In this document: positions 47,717 to 57,380 of the stretch, one piece after another
How positions within the stretch are numbered: the first letter of the stretch is position 1
Layout of the letters: each line of letters opens with the position of its first letter
DNA from: Topomyia yanbarensis
Taxonomy: Eukaryota; Arthropoda; Insecta; Diptera; Culicidae
Direction of reading: 5' to 3'
Assembly (NCBI RefSeq): GCF_030247195.1
Contig: NC_080671.1
Span: forward strand, 64,687,089 to 64,751,088
DNA: 64,000 nt
Made by a program: the position numbers and the translations under genes
The notes under the pieces: model-generated
Told to the model about the DNA's origin: nothing
Database searches by the model: none
The model's input: only the letters and a program-made list of their open reading frames with translations

Positions 47717-48160
47717 ATGGAACAAATGGATAATGATTCTGACACGGACATGGATGGTGGAGTGGATGATAATAATAAGATAGTCCCCGCTGGTAAGATT
47801 AAACCTAACCGTGTAAAAAGTTTTCCCTCCCCTTTCAACTGGGCCGAGTATTTTTTCGGCCCAACGCAAAATCTCTAAATATTATTTTTTTTTATAATTT
47901 TTTTTTTGTATATTGTTCACATTTCGCGGGACCTGACTGTCAATTATTCGTCAGTAGCTTGAAACAAGCAAACGCGATTGTCTCGGACCCGCGCTCCGCA
48001 CTTGAATATTTTGTATATATTCCTTTTCGAAATGTTAAAATAGATGGCGTGCAGATCGAAACGGGACTCACCTGCGACGATTTTTCGAACGACGGGATGG
48101 GTCGCTTTAATAATCCCTTATTTCAGTCTGTAAAAATTGGCTTCAGTTTTCTTGGATTTT
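47717..48160 (+). pseudogene. Third retroelement copy: decayed ORF1
   Basis: ATG 47717 opens an acidic start (MEQMDNDSD) of 53 codons ending at 47878, including RVKSFPSPFNWAEYFF, alignable to RIKTYPASSTGPWVVYF of the intact ORF1. After a T-rich insertion, SRDLTVNYSSVA, KQANAIV, IDGVQIETGLTCDDF and GRFNNPLFQSVKI line up in order with SRELTANYPAV, DQANQIA, IDGVVAEPGLKCEDV and GCFKDPSLEHVKI. The copy has stops and deletions and lacks the zinc knuckles, so it is older than the other two. Confidence 0.75.
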
Positions 48161-48385
48161 AAGGGGGGGCTTTTGATTCAGTTTCTATTAATATTCTCTC
48201 TGAGAAGCTACATCAGCATAGTCATTCGCCGATTTTAAATAATTTTTTGCTAAACTTGATGTCTGAAAGCCACATGCATTTTTCGCATGATGATTTATCA
48301 ACACCACGATATACCTACATGGGTCTTCCCTTCTCCAAAACTTTTACGTGAATGACATGGACGAATGTCTTGATGATTCCTGTAC
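48160..48385 (+). pseudogene. Third copy: RT fragment before the tRNA-like insertion
   Basis: From GGGGGGGCTTTTGATTCAGT the DNA follows RT motif A (GAFDSVSINILSEKLHQH), continues to the GLP of motif B with the QGSCLSP part deleted, and reaches the VNDMDEC-like region. The join from ORF1 to RT again skips the endonuclease. It ends at ATTCCTGTAC (48376-48385), which is repeated after the 505-bp insertion. Confidence 0.75.
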
Positions 48386-48890
48386 ATTCCTTTATTTTGA
48401 TGTGAGTTTTTTTTTTTGTTTTCTTTCTTAAGGATTTTTATGAACATGTCCACTGGAAAACAGACAGAGAAAGAATGACCGGTTAGGCAGGGGGCAAACA
48501 GTGATAATAAATATCTCAAGCCTTGAGCGCAGTCCACTGGCCCTAAAAATAGATAACTAGAGAGATTTGGTCCGATCGATGAGAGGGAGAGGTGACGATC
48601 TGCTTGTAGGAGGCATTGGGGGTCGATAGGTCAATTGGGAGGAATTGGAGGCTGCTGCAGTAATCACGATATTATTGGGAATATGTGATGACATCATCAC
48701 AGTTTCTCGATGGCGGAGTGGTTAACGCACCCAACTAGAGACTGGGAGATCGCAGGTTCGATTCCTGCTTGAGGACATATCTTTTCTCGGTGTTTCCAAT
48801 AAAAAGGTGAATTTTCACCGTTTCTTCATTCGTTCCGGTCATTCTTTCTCTGTCTGTTTTCCAGTGGACACGTTCATAAAAATCCTTAAG
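48386..48890 (+). mobile_element. 505-bp inverted-repeat element carrying a tRNA-like Pol III unit
   Basis: It interrupts the third retroelement between ATTCCTGTAC (48376-48385) and ATTTCTGTAC (48891-48900), a 10-bp TSD with one mismatch. The right ~55 bp (CCGGTCATTCTTTCTCTGTC through CATAAAAATCCTTAAG) are reverse-complemented at about 48428-48482. Left of that lies a T-rich stretch (poly-A on the other strand). The centre has ~220 bp of unique DNA, then a tRNA-like fold. It looks like a SINE with an inverted tail copy, or a composite of two SINEs; I do not recognise the family. Confidence 0.7.
48704..48775 (+). ncRNA. tRNA-like sequence, anticodon AGA (Ser-like, atypical)
   Basis: 72 nt folding as a cloverleaf: acceptor TTCTCGA pairs with TTGAGGA (with G-T pairs); D arm with GGC...GCAC; anticodon stem CCCA/TGGG with one A-C mismatch next to the loop; loop CTAGAGA with AGA at 48737-48739; variable region of only 5 nt; T arm GCAGG-TTCGATT-CCTGC. 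A box TGGCGGAGTGG and B box GGTTCGATTCC are present. True tRNA-Ser has a long variable arm, so this is more likely the Pol III head of a SINE-like element than a working tRNA. Confidence 0.7.
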
Positions 48891-48900
48891 ATTTCTGTAC

Positions 48901-49219
48901 GCTAAGGCAGCTTGCAGATGACGGAGTGGCCAAAGCTGCTGATTTGCATTGACCATTACAAGATACTTTGGACAATATGTATCGAGTTTTCCACGAGAGA
49001 AAACTGGCCAGGTCGGTGTAACGATCAATCCTGTCTTCACGTTCAAATATCTCGGGGTCTGGTTCGACTCTAAAGGTACCTGGGGTTGTCAGATTTTAGA
49101 TTTTTCGATGAAACCCAGAAAGCACTCACCGTATTTCCTGGGGAAAATATGGAAGCTCCTGCATGCTTTATCTGAAAAGTCTTACCAGATAACCTTCGCT
49201 TGGATCCGTTCTCATTGTT
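48901..49219 (+). pseudogene. Third copy: RT to RNase H fragment
   Basis: It resumes with RQLADDGVAKAAD (motif C again LADD), then INPVFTFKYLGVWFDSKGTW, and after a large deletion the RNase H stretch PYFLGKIWKLLHALSEKSYQ and AWIRSHCLIPG. There the 6.0-kb minus-strand retroelement interrupts it. Frameshifts occur throughout. Confidence 0.75.
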
Positions 49220-49233
49220 TGATCCCAGGTATT

Positions 49234-50033
49234 TTTTTTTATTCATTTCGTTTATTTGATAGGCACAAATGCGTTAGCTTGGCGGTGCCAAATTCTTTTG
49301 TTTTTACATTTTGGATATTTTAAAACTAGGAGGTTACAATGTTGAAATATTTTTTTTTAAATATAAAATTTTTACAGCTATCTTAAGACTAGAAATAAGA
49401 TTCTATATACAAGAGAGGGGGCAAAAGATTTTTTTTATGAAAAAATTTTAAAACAAGGAATTCAATAGTAATAATTTTTAGGAAATATTTACAGTTATCT
49501 TAAAACTAACAATATAGTTTGGTACACAAAAGGGGGAACAAATATTTATGAGAAAATTCGCAGGTGTTTTAAGACTAGGGATACAATTCTATTTACAAGA
49601 TGGGGGACAATAGTTTTAACAAAGAGGTAAAATTACAACTATCTTAAAACTAGGAATACAGAATACAAATTTGAACTTTTTTAGCGGAGACTTATGCTTG
49701 GTCAAGATATTCAGAGGGGGGCTGTAGAAGCAGTTGTATCAAGGACAGGGGAGAGAAAGCGTAGATGGTGACCGGGAGAGAAGAGCAAAACTTGCAACTT
49801 TCGGGCAAACGGGAGATCAGCGAAAGATTACCGCCTCAGTCTAGTAGGTCGGATTGGCGGATGGTATTCTTCAGACCCGCGGAGAATCCTTCAAAAGTCA
49901 TCGGACCTCGAGTCGCTCTCGCTTCAGTTTCCGTAGTGGTAAGTGCGACGGCGGTTACATAGTTGCAGTCTGGAGCTGATCGGTCCCAAAAGGCAGGAGA
50001 AAACTTCTAAAACGAGAAATAAAAAGAGAGGGG
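49234..50033 (-). repeat. 3' UTR of the minus-strand retroelement
   Basis: Reverse complement of the layout at 33400-34250: an A-run, GATAGGCACAAATGCGTTAG, then TATCTTAAAACTAG-type motifs recurring between about 49320 and 49660, then ~370 bp leading to the ORF2 stop. Identity to the plus copy is roughly 85-90% by eye, lower than in the RT region. Confidence 0.85.
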
Positions 50034-52208
50034 CTAAATTGGGATATTTGTCGTTTTTATGAAAGTATAAATAAGGGACATATAGGGGAAATCACGATTG
50101 GCCAGTATATCTCGGACTGGGACATTGGGTGGTCTACCTCGGGCCCGAAGGGAATCCTTTAACTGAGACCTGGCGTCCAAGTACCCGTCGCATACCCAGA
50201 CAACGTGCTCGATGTCGTGATAGCCCTCGTCACAGGCGCACAGACTACTCTCCGCAAGCCCAATACGCCGCAAATGCGCATCCATGGTGTAGTGGTTGGA
50301 CATAAGTCGGGACATTACACGAATAAAATCCCGACCCACATCCATCCCCCCGAACCAAGGCTTCGTTGATACCTTTGGAATATTCGAATGTAGCCATCGT
50401 CCAAGTTCCCCATTGCTCCACGAGGTTTGCCAACTGTTGAGCGTCCTCTGACGACAAATACTAAAAAATTCGTTGAAGCAGATTGGTCTTTCGTATATGT
50501 CACCATTTAATGCGCCCACCTTTGCTAATGAGTCGGCCTTTTCATTGCCCGGGATAGAACAATGAGAGGGGACCCAAACAAAGGTAATCTGATAAGATTT
50601 TTCAGATAACGTACACAAGGACTCCTGTATCTTCCCCAGAAAATACGGTAATTGCTTTTTAGGCTTCACCGCACGAAGAGCCTCGATAGAGCTGAGGCTG
50701 TCCGAAACGATGAAGTAGTGATCTGTGGGCAGAGTGTCGATGATCCCAAGGGTGTACTGAATTGCAGCTAACTCTGCGACGTAAACTGAAGCGGGATCAT
50801 TGAGCTTGAATGAAGCGGTGATAGTATTGTTGAAGATACCGAAGCCAGTGGACCCATCGAGATTTGATCCGTCAGTGTAGAACATTTTGTCACAGTCGAC
50901 TTCTCGGAATTTATTATAAAATATATTGGGGATCACTTGCGGGCGTATATGGTCCGGGATTCCACGAATCTCTTCCTTCATGGATGTGTCGAAGAATACA
51001 GTAGAATCAGAAGTATCTAGGAAACGAACACGGTTGGGAGTATATGAAGAAGGATTAATGCTCTGTGCCATGTAGTCGAAGTACAAGGCCATAAATCGGG
51101 TTTGAGAATTAAGCTCGACGAGCCTCTCGAAGTTTTGAATCACCAACGGGTTCAGAATGTCGCATCGGATGAGCAATCGATATGAGAGTTCCCAAAATCG
51201 ATTTTTTAGCGGAAGAACGCCCGCCAGCACTTCGAGACTCATCGTATGGGTCGAGTGCATGCAACCCAAGGCAATGCGCAAGCAACGATACTGGATTCTC
51301 TCCAGTTTGATGAAGTGTATGTTCGCAGCGGAGCGGAAACAGAAACACCCGTACTCCATCACCGACAATATCGTTGTTTGGTATAACCTGATCAGGTCTC
51401 CTGGGTGAGCACCCCACCATGTTCCAGTTATTGTTCGGAGAAAATTGATCCTTTGTTGGCATTTCTGTTTCAGATACCTAATGTGACATCCCCAGGTACC
51501 TTTAGAGTCGAACCAGACCCCGAGATATTTAAATGTGAAAACCTGGTTGATCGTTGCACCCATTAATAAAAGCTGGAGTTGCGCCGGCTCACGCTTCCTA
51601 GAAAAAATAACCAACTCAGTTTTCTCCGTGGAGAACTCAATACCCAGCTGAAGAGCCCAAGCAGACAAATTGTCCAAGGTATTTTGTAATGGTCCTTGCA
51701 AGTCGGCAGCTTTGGGCCCTGTAACAGAGACCACGCCGTCGTCTGCAAGTTGCCTTAGCGTGCATGAATTGGCAAGACAATCGTCAATGTCATTCACGTA
51801 GAAATTGTAGAGCAGGGGACTTAGACATGAGCCCTGGGGAAGACCCATGTAGCTAAATCGCGATGTTGTTAAATCGCCATGCGAAAAGTGCATGTGCTTT
51901 TCAGACAACAGGTTTAGCAAAAAGTTATTTAAAATTGGCGAAAGACCATGCTGGTGCAGCTTCTCTGACAGAATGTTGATAGAAACTGAGTCAAAAGCCC
52001 CCTTAATATCCAAGAAGACTGATGCCATCTGCTCTTTGTTAGCATAGGCCATTTGGATTTCTGTAGAAAGCAACGCAAGGCAATCGTTCGTCCCTTTGCC
52101 TTTGCGGAAGCCAAATTGTGTATCTGACAGTAAGCCATTTGCTTCAACCCAATTGTCGAGGCGAAACAAGATCATTTTCTCGAACAACTTCCGAATACAG
52201 GACAGCAT
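50034..52208 (-). pseudogene. ORF2 C-terminal part: reverse transcriptase, RNase H, Cys/His end
   Basis: An open frame of 724 codons from an internal Met. RT palm: Asp67 and Asp72 in FLDIKGAFDSV (motif A), GLPQGSCLSPLLYNF (motif B), and LADD in RQLADDGVV (motif C; Leu replaces Tyr/Phe). RNase H follows: MFYTDGSNLDGSTGFGIF, VYVAELAAIQYTL, FIVSDSLSSIEAL and PSHCSIPGNEKADSLAK hold the D-E-D-D set. A CACDEGYHDIEHVVWVC motif lies near the C-terminus. In an active element this enzyme copies the RNA at nicked target DNA. Here the frame is separated from the endonuclease by frameshifting deletions near 52212 and 52350. It is not a separate gene. Confidence 0.92.
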
Positions 52209-53631
52209 TTTCGGATGACGATGACCTTCACTTGCCTCCAGTCATGAGGGACAATGTTACCCTCAAGAAACTTGTTAAATAAATTCAACAAGCGCCTTTT
52301 TGCAGTGTCGGGTAGATTCTTCAGCAAGTTGAATTTGATTCTGTCTAACCCTGGGGCGAAAACGGTGTTTCGTTCGCGGTATCGTGAGGAGACGCGGCGC
52401 GGCACGTTTTCTGTACCGGGACAGAGTCCGGACAGATCTTCTTGGCGAAAGCAAATATCCAACGGTTTGAATATTCCACGTTCTCGTTGGTACTATTACG
52501 GTTACGCATACGCCGAGCCGTACCCCAAAGAGTGCTCATCGCTGTTTCTCTCGTTAACCCGTCGACGAACCGGCGCCAATAACTGCGTTTTTTGGCTTTC
52601 ATTAGACTCTTCATTCGCCTTTCTAACGACGCGTACTGTAGATAGCTAGCGGGTAGCCCGTCTTCCCGGAAGGCCTTATATGCAGTGGACTTTTCCGCGT
52701 ACAGCTCTGAGCACTCTTTATCCCACCACAGGGTGGGAGACCGTCCATGGGTATTCGCGCTGGGTACTGGTTTAGTCTGAGCTTGATTCGCACTGTCGAG
52801 AATCAAGCCAGCCAAACACCTGTACTCTTCCTCCGGAGGAAGTTCTTGAGTGGATTCGATTTTAACGGATATTGCGGTCGCGTAACTCTTCCAATCAATG
52901 TTCCGTGTGAGGTCATACGAGACATTGATTGTTTCCGATGGTCTTGAACCGTTAGCAATTGAAATCACGATAGGCAAATGATCGCTACCGTGGGGATCAG
53001 GGATCACCTTCCACCTGCAATCTAACTGTAGCGATGTCGAGCATAGCGATAAATCCAACGCGCTTGCACGTGCTGGTGGTGTAGGAATCCGCGTCATTTC
53101 TCCCGTGTTTAAGATGGTCATGTTGAAATTGTCGCAAAGATCTTGGATTAATGTTGATCTATTATCATCATGAAGACAGCCCCATACCGTACCGTGCGAG
53201 TTAAAGTCTCCCAGAACTAGCCGCGGAGCCGGTAAGGATTCCGTGATATTACAAAGCGTTAGGTGTCCTACCGAGGCTCTAGGAGGAATGTAGATGGAAG
53301 CAATGCAAAGGTCTTTACCTTTGATCAAAACTTGACAAGCGACAATTTCAATGCCTGGTGTCGAAGGGAGGTTAATTCGGTTAAAAGAATAGCACTTTTT
53401 GATCCCCAAAAGTACTCCTCCATAAGGGTTTTCTCGATCCAGACGGATTATATTAAAGTCGTGGAAGTTGAGATGTATATCAGAAGTTAACCAGGTTTCA
53501 CATAATGCGAAAGCATCACATTTTAAACTGTTTAGTAAGAATTTGAAGGAATCGATTTTCGGGAGGATACTTCTGCAATTCCACTGTAGGACAGTGATCG
53601 AATCAGTGACCTCGTTTGATGACTTAGCCAT
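52209..53631 (-). pseudogene. ORF2 N-terminal part: APE-type endonuclease and linker
   Basis: It starts at ATG 53631, overlapping the ORF1 stop by 8 nt (ATGGCTAA), an arrangement used for coupled or reinitiated translation in non-LTR elements. Apurinic-endonuclease motifs: LQWNCRSI (Asn), ALCETWL (Glu), LVLGDFNSHG (Asp/Asn), ALDLSLCS (Asp) and GSDHLPIVI (Asp-His). The domain fills about residues 10-225; a linker with AKKRSYWRRFVDGL follows. The frame ends at 52345 after a deletion that removed residues before APGLDRIKFNLLK; that stretch continues in another frame (52172-52462) up to a second deletion just before MLSCIRKL. Two small deletions break ORF2, while the endonuclease itself looks complete. 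Confidence 0.88.
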
Positions 53632-54988
53632 CGAAGGATACGATCGCTGCAAGGAGGGGCCATCTAGCAGTCAACTGTTTCAAAAATGTTTGCACCATAG
53701 GGAGAAAATGTATCAGAATGCTTTTAAGAGGATCAGTAACATTGAAAGCTGTGAAAATTAAGTCCACTATGTCAGAAAATTTCATTAGTCCGCTACTGGA
53801 CTGAGTATCTGTTTGAAAAAAGGGAACACTTGGGGTTTTTGGTGTCCCTGGAAGTGGTGGATACTCCTTGTTAGAATTAAAATTTCCAAGTCCTGGAGCA
53901 ACTTGCTTCGGCTTTAGTGCATCACTTCCATTGGATTTATTGATTGTAATTGGCGCACTCTGAGTGGACGACACCTTGGCACCCTTACGAGGCAATCTAG
54001 GGGAGGCTAGATTTTTCCTCTTCCTGGACTCCCCTGAGTTAACCAAAGATGTTCCCTCTTGTGGGTCGTCAGATTCTTGCTCAACGCCAGCCAAAAGAGC
54101 AAAAGAATTTTCGGAAGGGACAGATGGCGAAACATTCTTAAGAATTTCTGCATAAGAGCGCTTCGAGCGTTCCTTAAGGGAGCGCTTAATTTTATCCCCG
54201 CGCTGTTTGTACGCGGGGCATGATTTGAGATCATGCGGAAGGCCCCCGCAGTAAATACACTTTTCAGTTTCTCCACCGCAAGAGTCATCCTCATGTTCTC
54301 CCTCGCATTTGCCGCACCTTTTCTTATTGCCACAATAGGTGGCTGTGTGGCCCAGCTGCTTGCAATTGCTGCAGTTCATTACCCGCGGTACAAACAGGCG
54401 AACAGGTAGACGAACCTTATCCAGGAGGAGATAGTTGGGGAGGGAAGACCCGGAGAAAGTCACCCGAAGCGAGTCTGACAATGAATAAGTTGTCTTATTA
54501 TTCTCAGTTTTTGCGGAATACAATTGCTTGCATTCCAGAATCTTCACATGTTCAAGTGAGGGGTCCTTAAAGCAACCAACTCCGTACTTCAACACGTCTT
54601 CGCACTTCAAACCCGGCTCGGCGACGACCCCGTCGATCTCCACAGCTAAACAAGGAATATACGGTTTAAATTGCTTTGTAAAACGCTCGCTGCGTGCAAT
54701 CTGGTTTGCCTGGTCGAGGTCATTCACTAATATGCGTATCTTATTAGCTCTAACACGTGTTATCTGAGCTACGGCCGGGTAGTTAGCAGTCAGCTCCCGT
54801 GAGATTTCTAAAATATTAAGCGATTTCGTGATGGGCCGGAAATAGACCACCCAGGGTCCAGTCGAACTGGCTGGGTATGTTTTAATACGGGGAGGACTGG
54901 GGGAATCAGGGGAGGGAGTAATTTCGGGTTTATTCGGTATATCCATGGGAATATCATTCCCATCCAATGTTACTTCGCCCTCGGCCAT
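53624..54988 (-). CDS. ORF1 (gag-like) nucleic-acid-binding protein of the retroelement
   Basis: 454 residues from ATG 54988. It probably coats the retroelement RNA and helps form the ribonucleoprotein. Residues 30-200 hold an RRM-like region (PWVVYFRPITKSLNILEI, RVTFSGSSLPNYLLLDKV). Knuckles are C206-C209-H214-C219 (CX2CX4HX4C), C225-C228-H232-C237 (CX2CX3HX4C) and C244-C247-H252-C257 (CX2CX4HX4C). A basic stretch follows (QRGDKIKRSLKERSKRSYAE), then a Ser/Pro-rich tail and a C-terminal hydrophobic segment around ILIHFLPMVQTFLKQL. The stop overlaps the ORF2 start. No frame damage is seen, so this is the only intact coding sequence of good length in the window. Confidence 0.92.
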   Translation of the reverse strand: MAEGEVTLDGNDIPMDIPNKPEITPSPDSPSPPRIKTYPASSTGPWVVYFRPITKSLNILEISRELTANYPAVAQITRVRANKIRILVNDLDQANQIARSERFTKQFKPYIPCLAVEIDGVVAEPGLKCEDVLKYGVGCFKDPSLEHVKILECKQLYSAKTENNKTTYSLSDSLRVTFSGSSLPNYLLLDKVRLPVRLFVPRVMNCSNCKQLGHTATYCGNKKRCGKCEGEHEDDSCGGETEKCIYCGGLPHDLKSCPAYKQRGDKIKRSLKERSKRSYAEILKNVSPSVPSENSFALLAGVEQESDDPQEGTSLVNSGESRKRKNLASPRLPRKGAKVSSTQSAPITINKSNGSDALKPKQVAPGLGNFNSNKEYPPLPGTPKTPSVPFFQTDTQSSSGLMKFSDIVDLIFTAFNVTDPLKSILIHFLPMVQTFLKQLTARWPLLAAIVSFDG

Positions 54989-55292
54989 TTAGGCACGAGG
55001 ATAGCACGTGGTGTAAACGAGAGATGAAACTTATATTCAGGGGAAAGGGATCTAAGGAGTAGCGACCGATCGGGGGAAAGGGAAATGAAAAAAAAAAGAT
55101 ACTTAGCTTATTTAGCGGCTTGTCCGGTTATTCCACTATTCACTTCACCAACCTAGGCACCGGCGAACAAAGCCAGCCTCAAACAATGGTTGACCTTCAC
55201 AACGTATATATAGTGATTTACTCTATGCACAGCACAAGAAAAACGATCTGCTTCGATCGAGAGCTCAGACGATTGTGCTGATCCCAGGTATT

Positions 55293-55680
55293 GAAGAGGC
55301 GCGGATCCGAGGATTGTCCTCCCTTGTCGTTCACCCGTTTTATTGTGTTTTGACAGTCCAAAACGGTAATTGATGTCGGCGATCTTCCATCTGTCACAAA
55401 GTCACAAGTCTTCACACACCCGTCGTCGTTGCCGTCTTCTCTCCCCTGTTTCTGAAACAATTGCTGCTATAATTATAATCTCACTGTTAAAATCTATTTG
55501 AATATGTCACCTCAGCCAAATTACTCTATTCAAAAATGTCTATTGAGAAAAATAATTAATAATTGTAAAAAAGAAAATAGCCGTAATTGTCCCTTACACT
55601 CAAATTAAAATGTTATCTTTTGTATACCGAACCGTTCGTTTTAAGCTTGCTGTTAAATTGATCTAAATCTAAATCTAATC
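55293..55680 (+). pseudogene. Third retroelement copy: residual 3' end
   Basis: After the 14-bp TSD the older host copy resumes. TCTCTCCCCTGTTTCTGAAA then CAATTGCTGCTATAAT parallels TCTCTCCCCTGTCCTTGATA then CAACTGCTGCTAC in the 3' UTR at 33695, so most of RNase H was already deleted. It ends near 55680 without a clean A-run. Confidence 0.6.
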
Positions 55681-57097
55681 AATCAAAAAACATAGGCGGT
55701 CAGGTTTACCCCACCATTTTTCAAAATAGCAAAAATGCACTTTTTCGCAAAACGCTTGCATCTCAAATTTTTTCCAAGGCATGAATAAAATGCTATACAT
55801 AGAAAGTTGCGCTGAATTCCATCCTTTAATTTGGTGTGTATAACGACTTGATCCGATGTAAAATGAGCATTTTACAGCCAAAACCATTTACTAGGTCGGT
55901 TTTGCTTCACCTGACCCTATCGTTATAAAATAAATAAAACGTGATTTCCGGAAAAAGTCGTGTGGTGTCGGTTTTACCCATGATTCCCCTATGTTTGTTT
56001 TTTTATTTGCCAACTCAAACAGTTAACTATCCTTCCGTGAGTGAGTTTCCACACTGCATCAAGCTCTCACTAGACATACGATTTCATCCGTGTCCTCCGA
56101 TCGTACAAGAATACCAAAAACCACACTCAACCAAAGAAAAAATAAATTAAGCCACAATAAATCACTTGACAAGATAATTAAAATTGATTAACGACATATC
56201 GATGAAACGACACAAACCACAGCCGTCATCTTGTACCCCGCAGACCGAAATCAAGTCCCCGGACGGAGGGGAAGTGCAACTCGCTACAACTGTCTTTCCC
56301 AGTACAGGGCTCGCTATTCATCGAGGAATACCGAGTCTGCTTGCTGAGCCGGCTTATTGTACCCTGTGTCTGGGTAGGTAGATAGATAGCTTGGTACGTG
56401 TATGTAGGACTTGTACGATGTGAACAAACTGCTAAATCTCTCAGCTCATGCAAGACTTCACCACAGTCAGCAGCAGCAGTCTCCACCATCTCCGGGAACT
56501 GGCGATTCACATGGAGCCACGGTGGTCTGATTTCCGCTTCGGTCGGTTTAGTTCTGCGAGGCAGTGCTTTGTCGCCAGAGAGCTATACGACATTGGCTTA
56601 ATGTGTAAGCATGTTTACGGTAGTTGCCAGGGAAGCAGAAAGAGGAAGTTATAATAATTATGTAGGAAGTATCTGCCTAGACGGGTGACATCCACATCAG
56701 CCACACCGAGAATGCACGGGTAGACACACACATGGAGAAGCTCATTTGATTACGCGAGGTTTCTCGACCTACCCCCTGGTTTGGGCTTTGCGGGGGTGGT
56801 AGCTTTGTACTTTCTCCACTGTATACGTGCAAGGTACGCTTTTCCAATCAACTGCGTCTGCAATTTGCAAATGCGGGATAGTTAGTCGGTCGAGTCGCGC
56901 TGGAACTGTTAATAAGATACTTCGGGGAAGATTCAAGTTAGTTTGAGAGGTTGGTGGCAAAAAGAACGTGAAACAGGTGGGATAAAGCTCGAGATAGATG
57001 ATCATTTGTAATACAAATACACTGGCCATCGCAGTTAAATTGAGTTAATTGAGTTATACCGGATTGGGTTCGAACAAAATGAGAATTTTAATAGATT
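55681..57097. other. Unassigned stretch
   Basis: 56180-56660 is less AT-rich, with a CAGCAGCAG run (about 56467) and overlapping frames of 65-94 codons on both strands (e.g. 56226-56510 minus, 56398-56601 plus). None has a motif, and the antisense pairing argues against coding. Nothing firm. Confidence 0.35.
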
Positions 57098-57213
57098 TTT
57101 ACATTTCTTATAAAAGAAATGTATAGAATTCGCTCAAACTTTCAAGATTTTTTCCGAGGCCCGGAGGGCCGAGTCTTATATACCAATCGACTCAGCTCGA
57201 CGATTTGGGACAA

Positions 57214-57255
<42 letters not shown>

Positions 57256-57380
57256 TGTGTGTGTGTATGTAACGGACAAATTCTCATTCGTGTTTCTCAG
57301 TAATGGCTGAACCGATCTTATCCAAACCAATTTTAAATGAAAGAACTAAAAAACAGTATGAACGCTATTAATTTGTTTTT
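57098..57380 (+). repeat. Family A fragment
   Basis: Altered 5' end (ACATTTCTTATAAAAGAAATG), the CCCGGAGGGCC box, a long TG tract (57216-57267), then AATGGCTGAACCGATCTTAT and CAATTTTAAATGAAAGAAC. The 3' part is lost. Confidence 0.75.

Larger units (their letters stand above)
49234..55278 (-). mobile_element. Non-LTR retrotransposon (I/Jockey-like, with RNase H), near full length
   Basis: 6045 bp on the minus strand, bounded by the perfect 14-bp TSD TGATCCCAGGTATT (49220-49233 and 55279-55292). It has a 290-bp 5' UTR, ORF1, ORF2 (APE endonuclease, RT, RNase H, C-terminal Cys/His) and a ~0.8-kb 3' UTR with the CTAGTTTTAAGATA motif array and an A-run. The TSD falls in the RNase H region of an older relative. 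ORF1 is intact; ORF2 has two small deletions between endonuclease and RT, so the copy is defective. Age is judged younger than its host copy and not greatly diverged from 30106-34250 in RT/RNase H. Confidence 0.93.

Noticed and set aside
48704..48775. A functional tRNA-Ser(AGA) gene
   Set aside because: The fold is good, but there is no long variable arm, the anticodon stem has a mismatch, and it sits inside an element with target duplications.
56184..56660. Possible host exon
   Set aside because: Higher GC and a CAG run, but frames on both strands are equally open and no splice-supported protein is recognisable.
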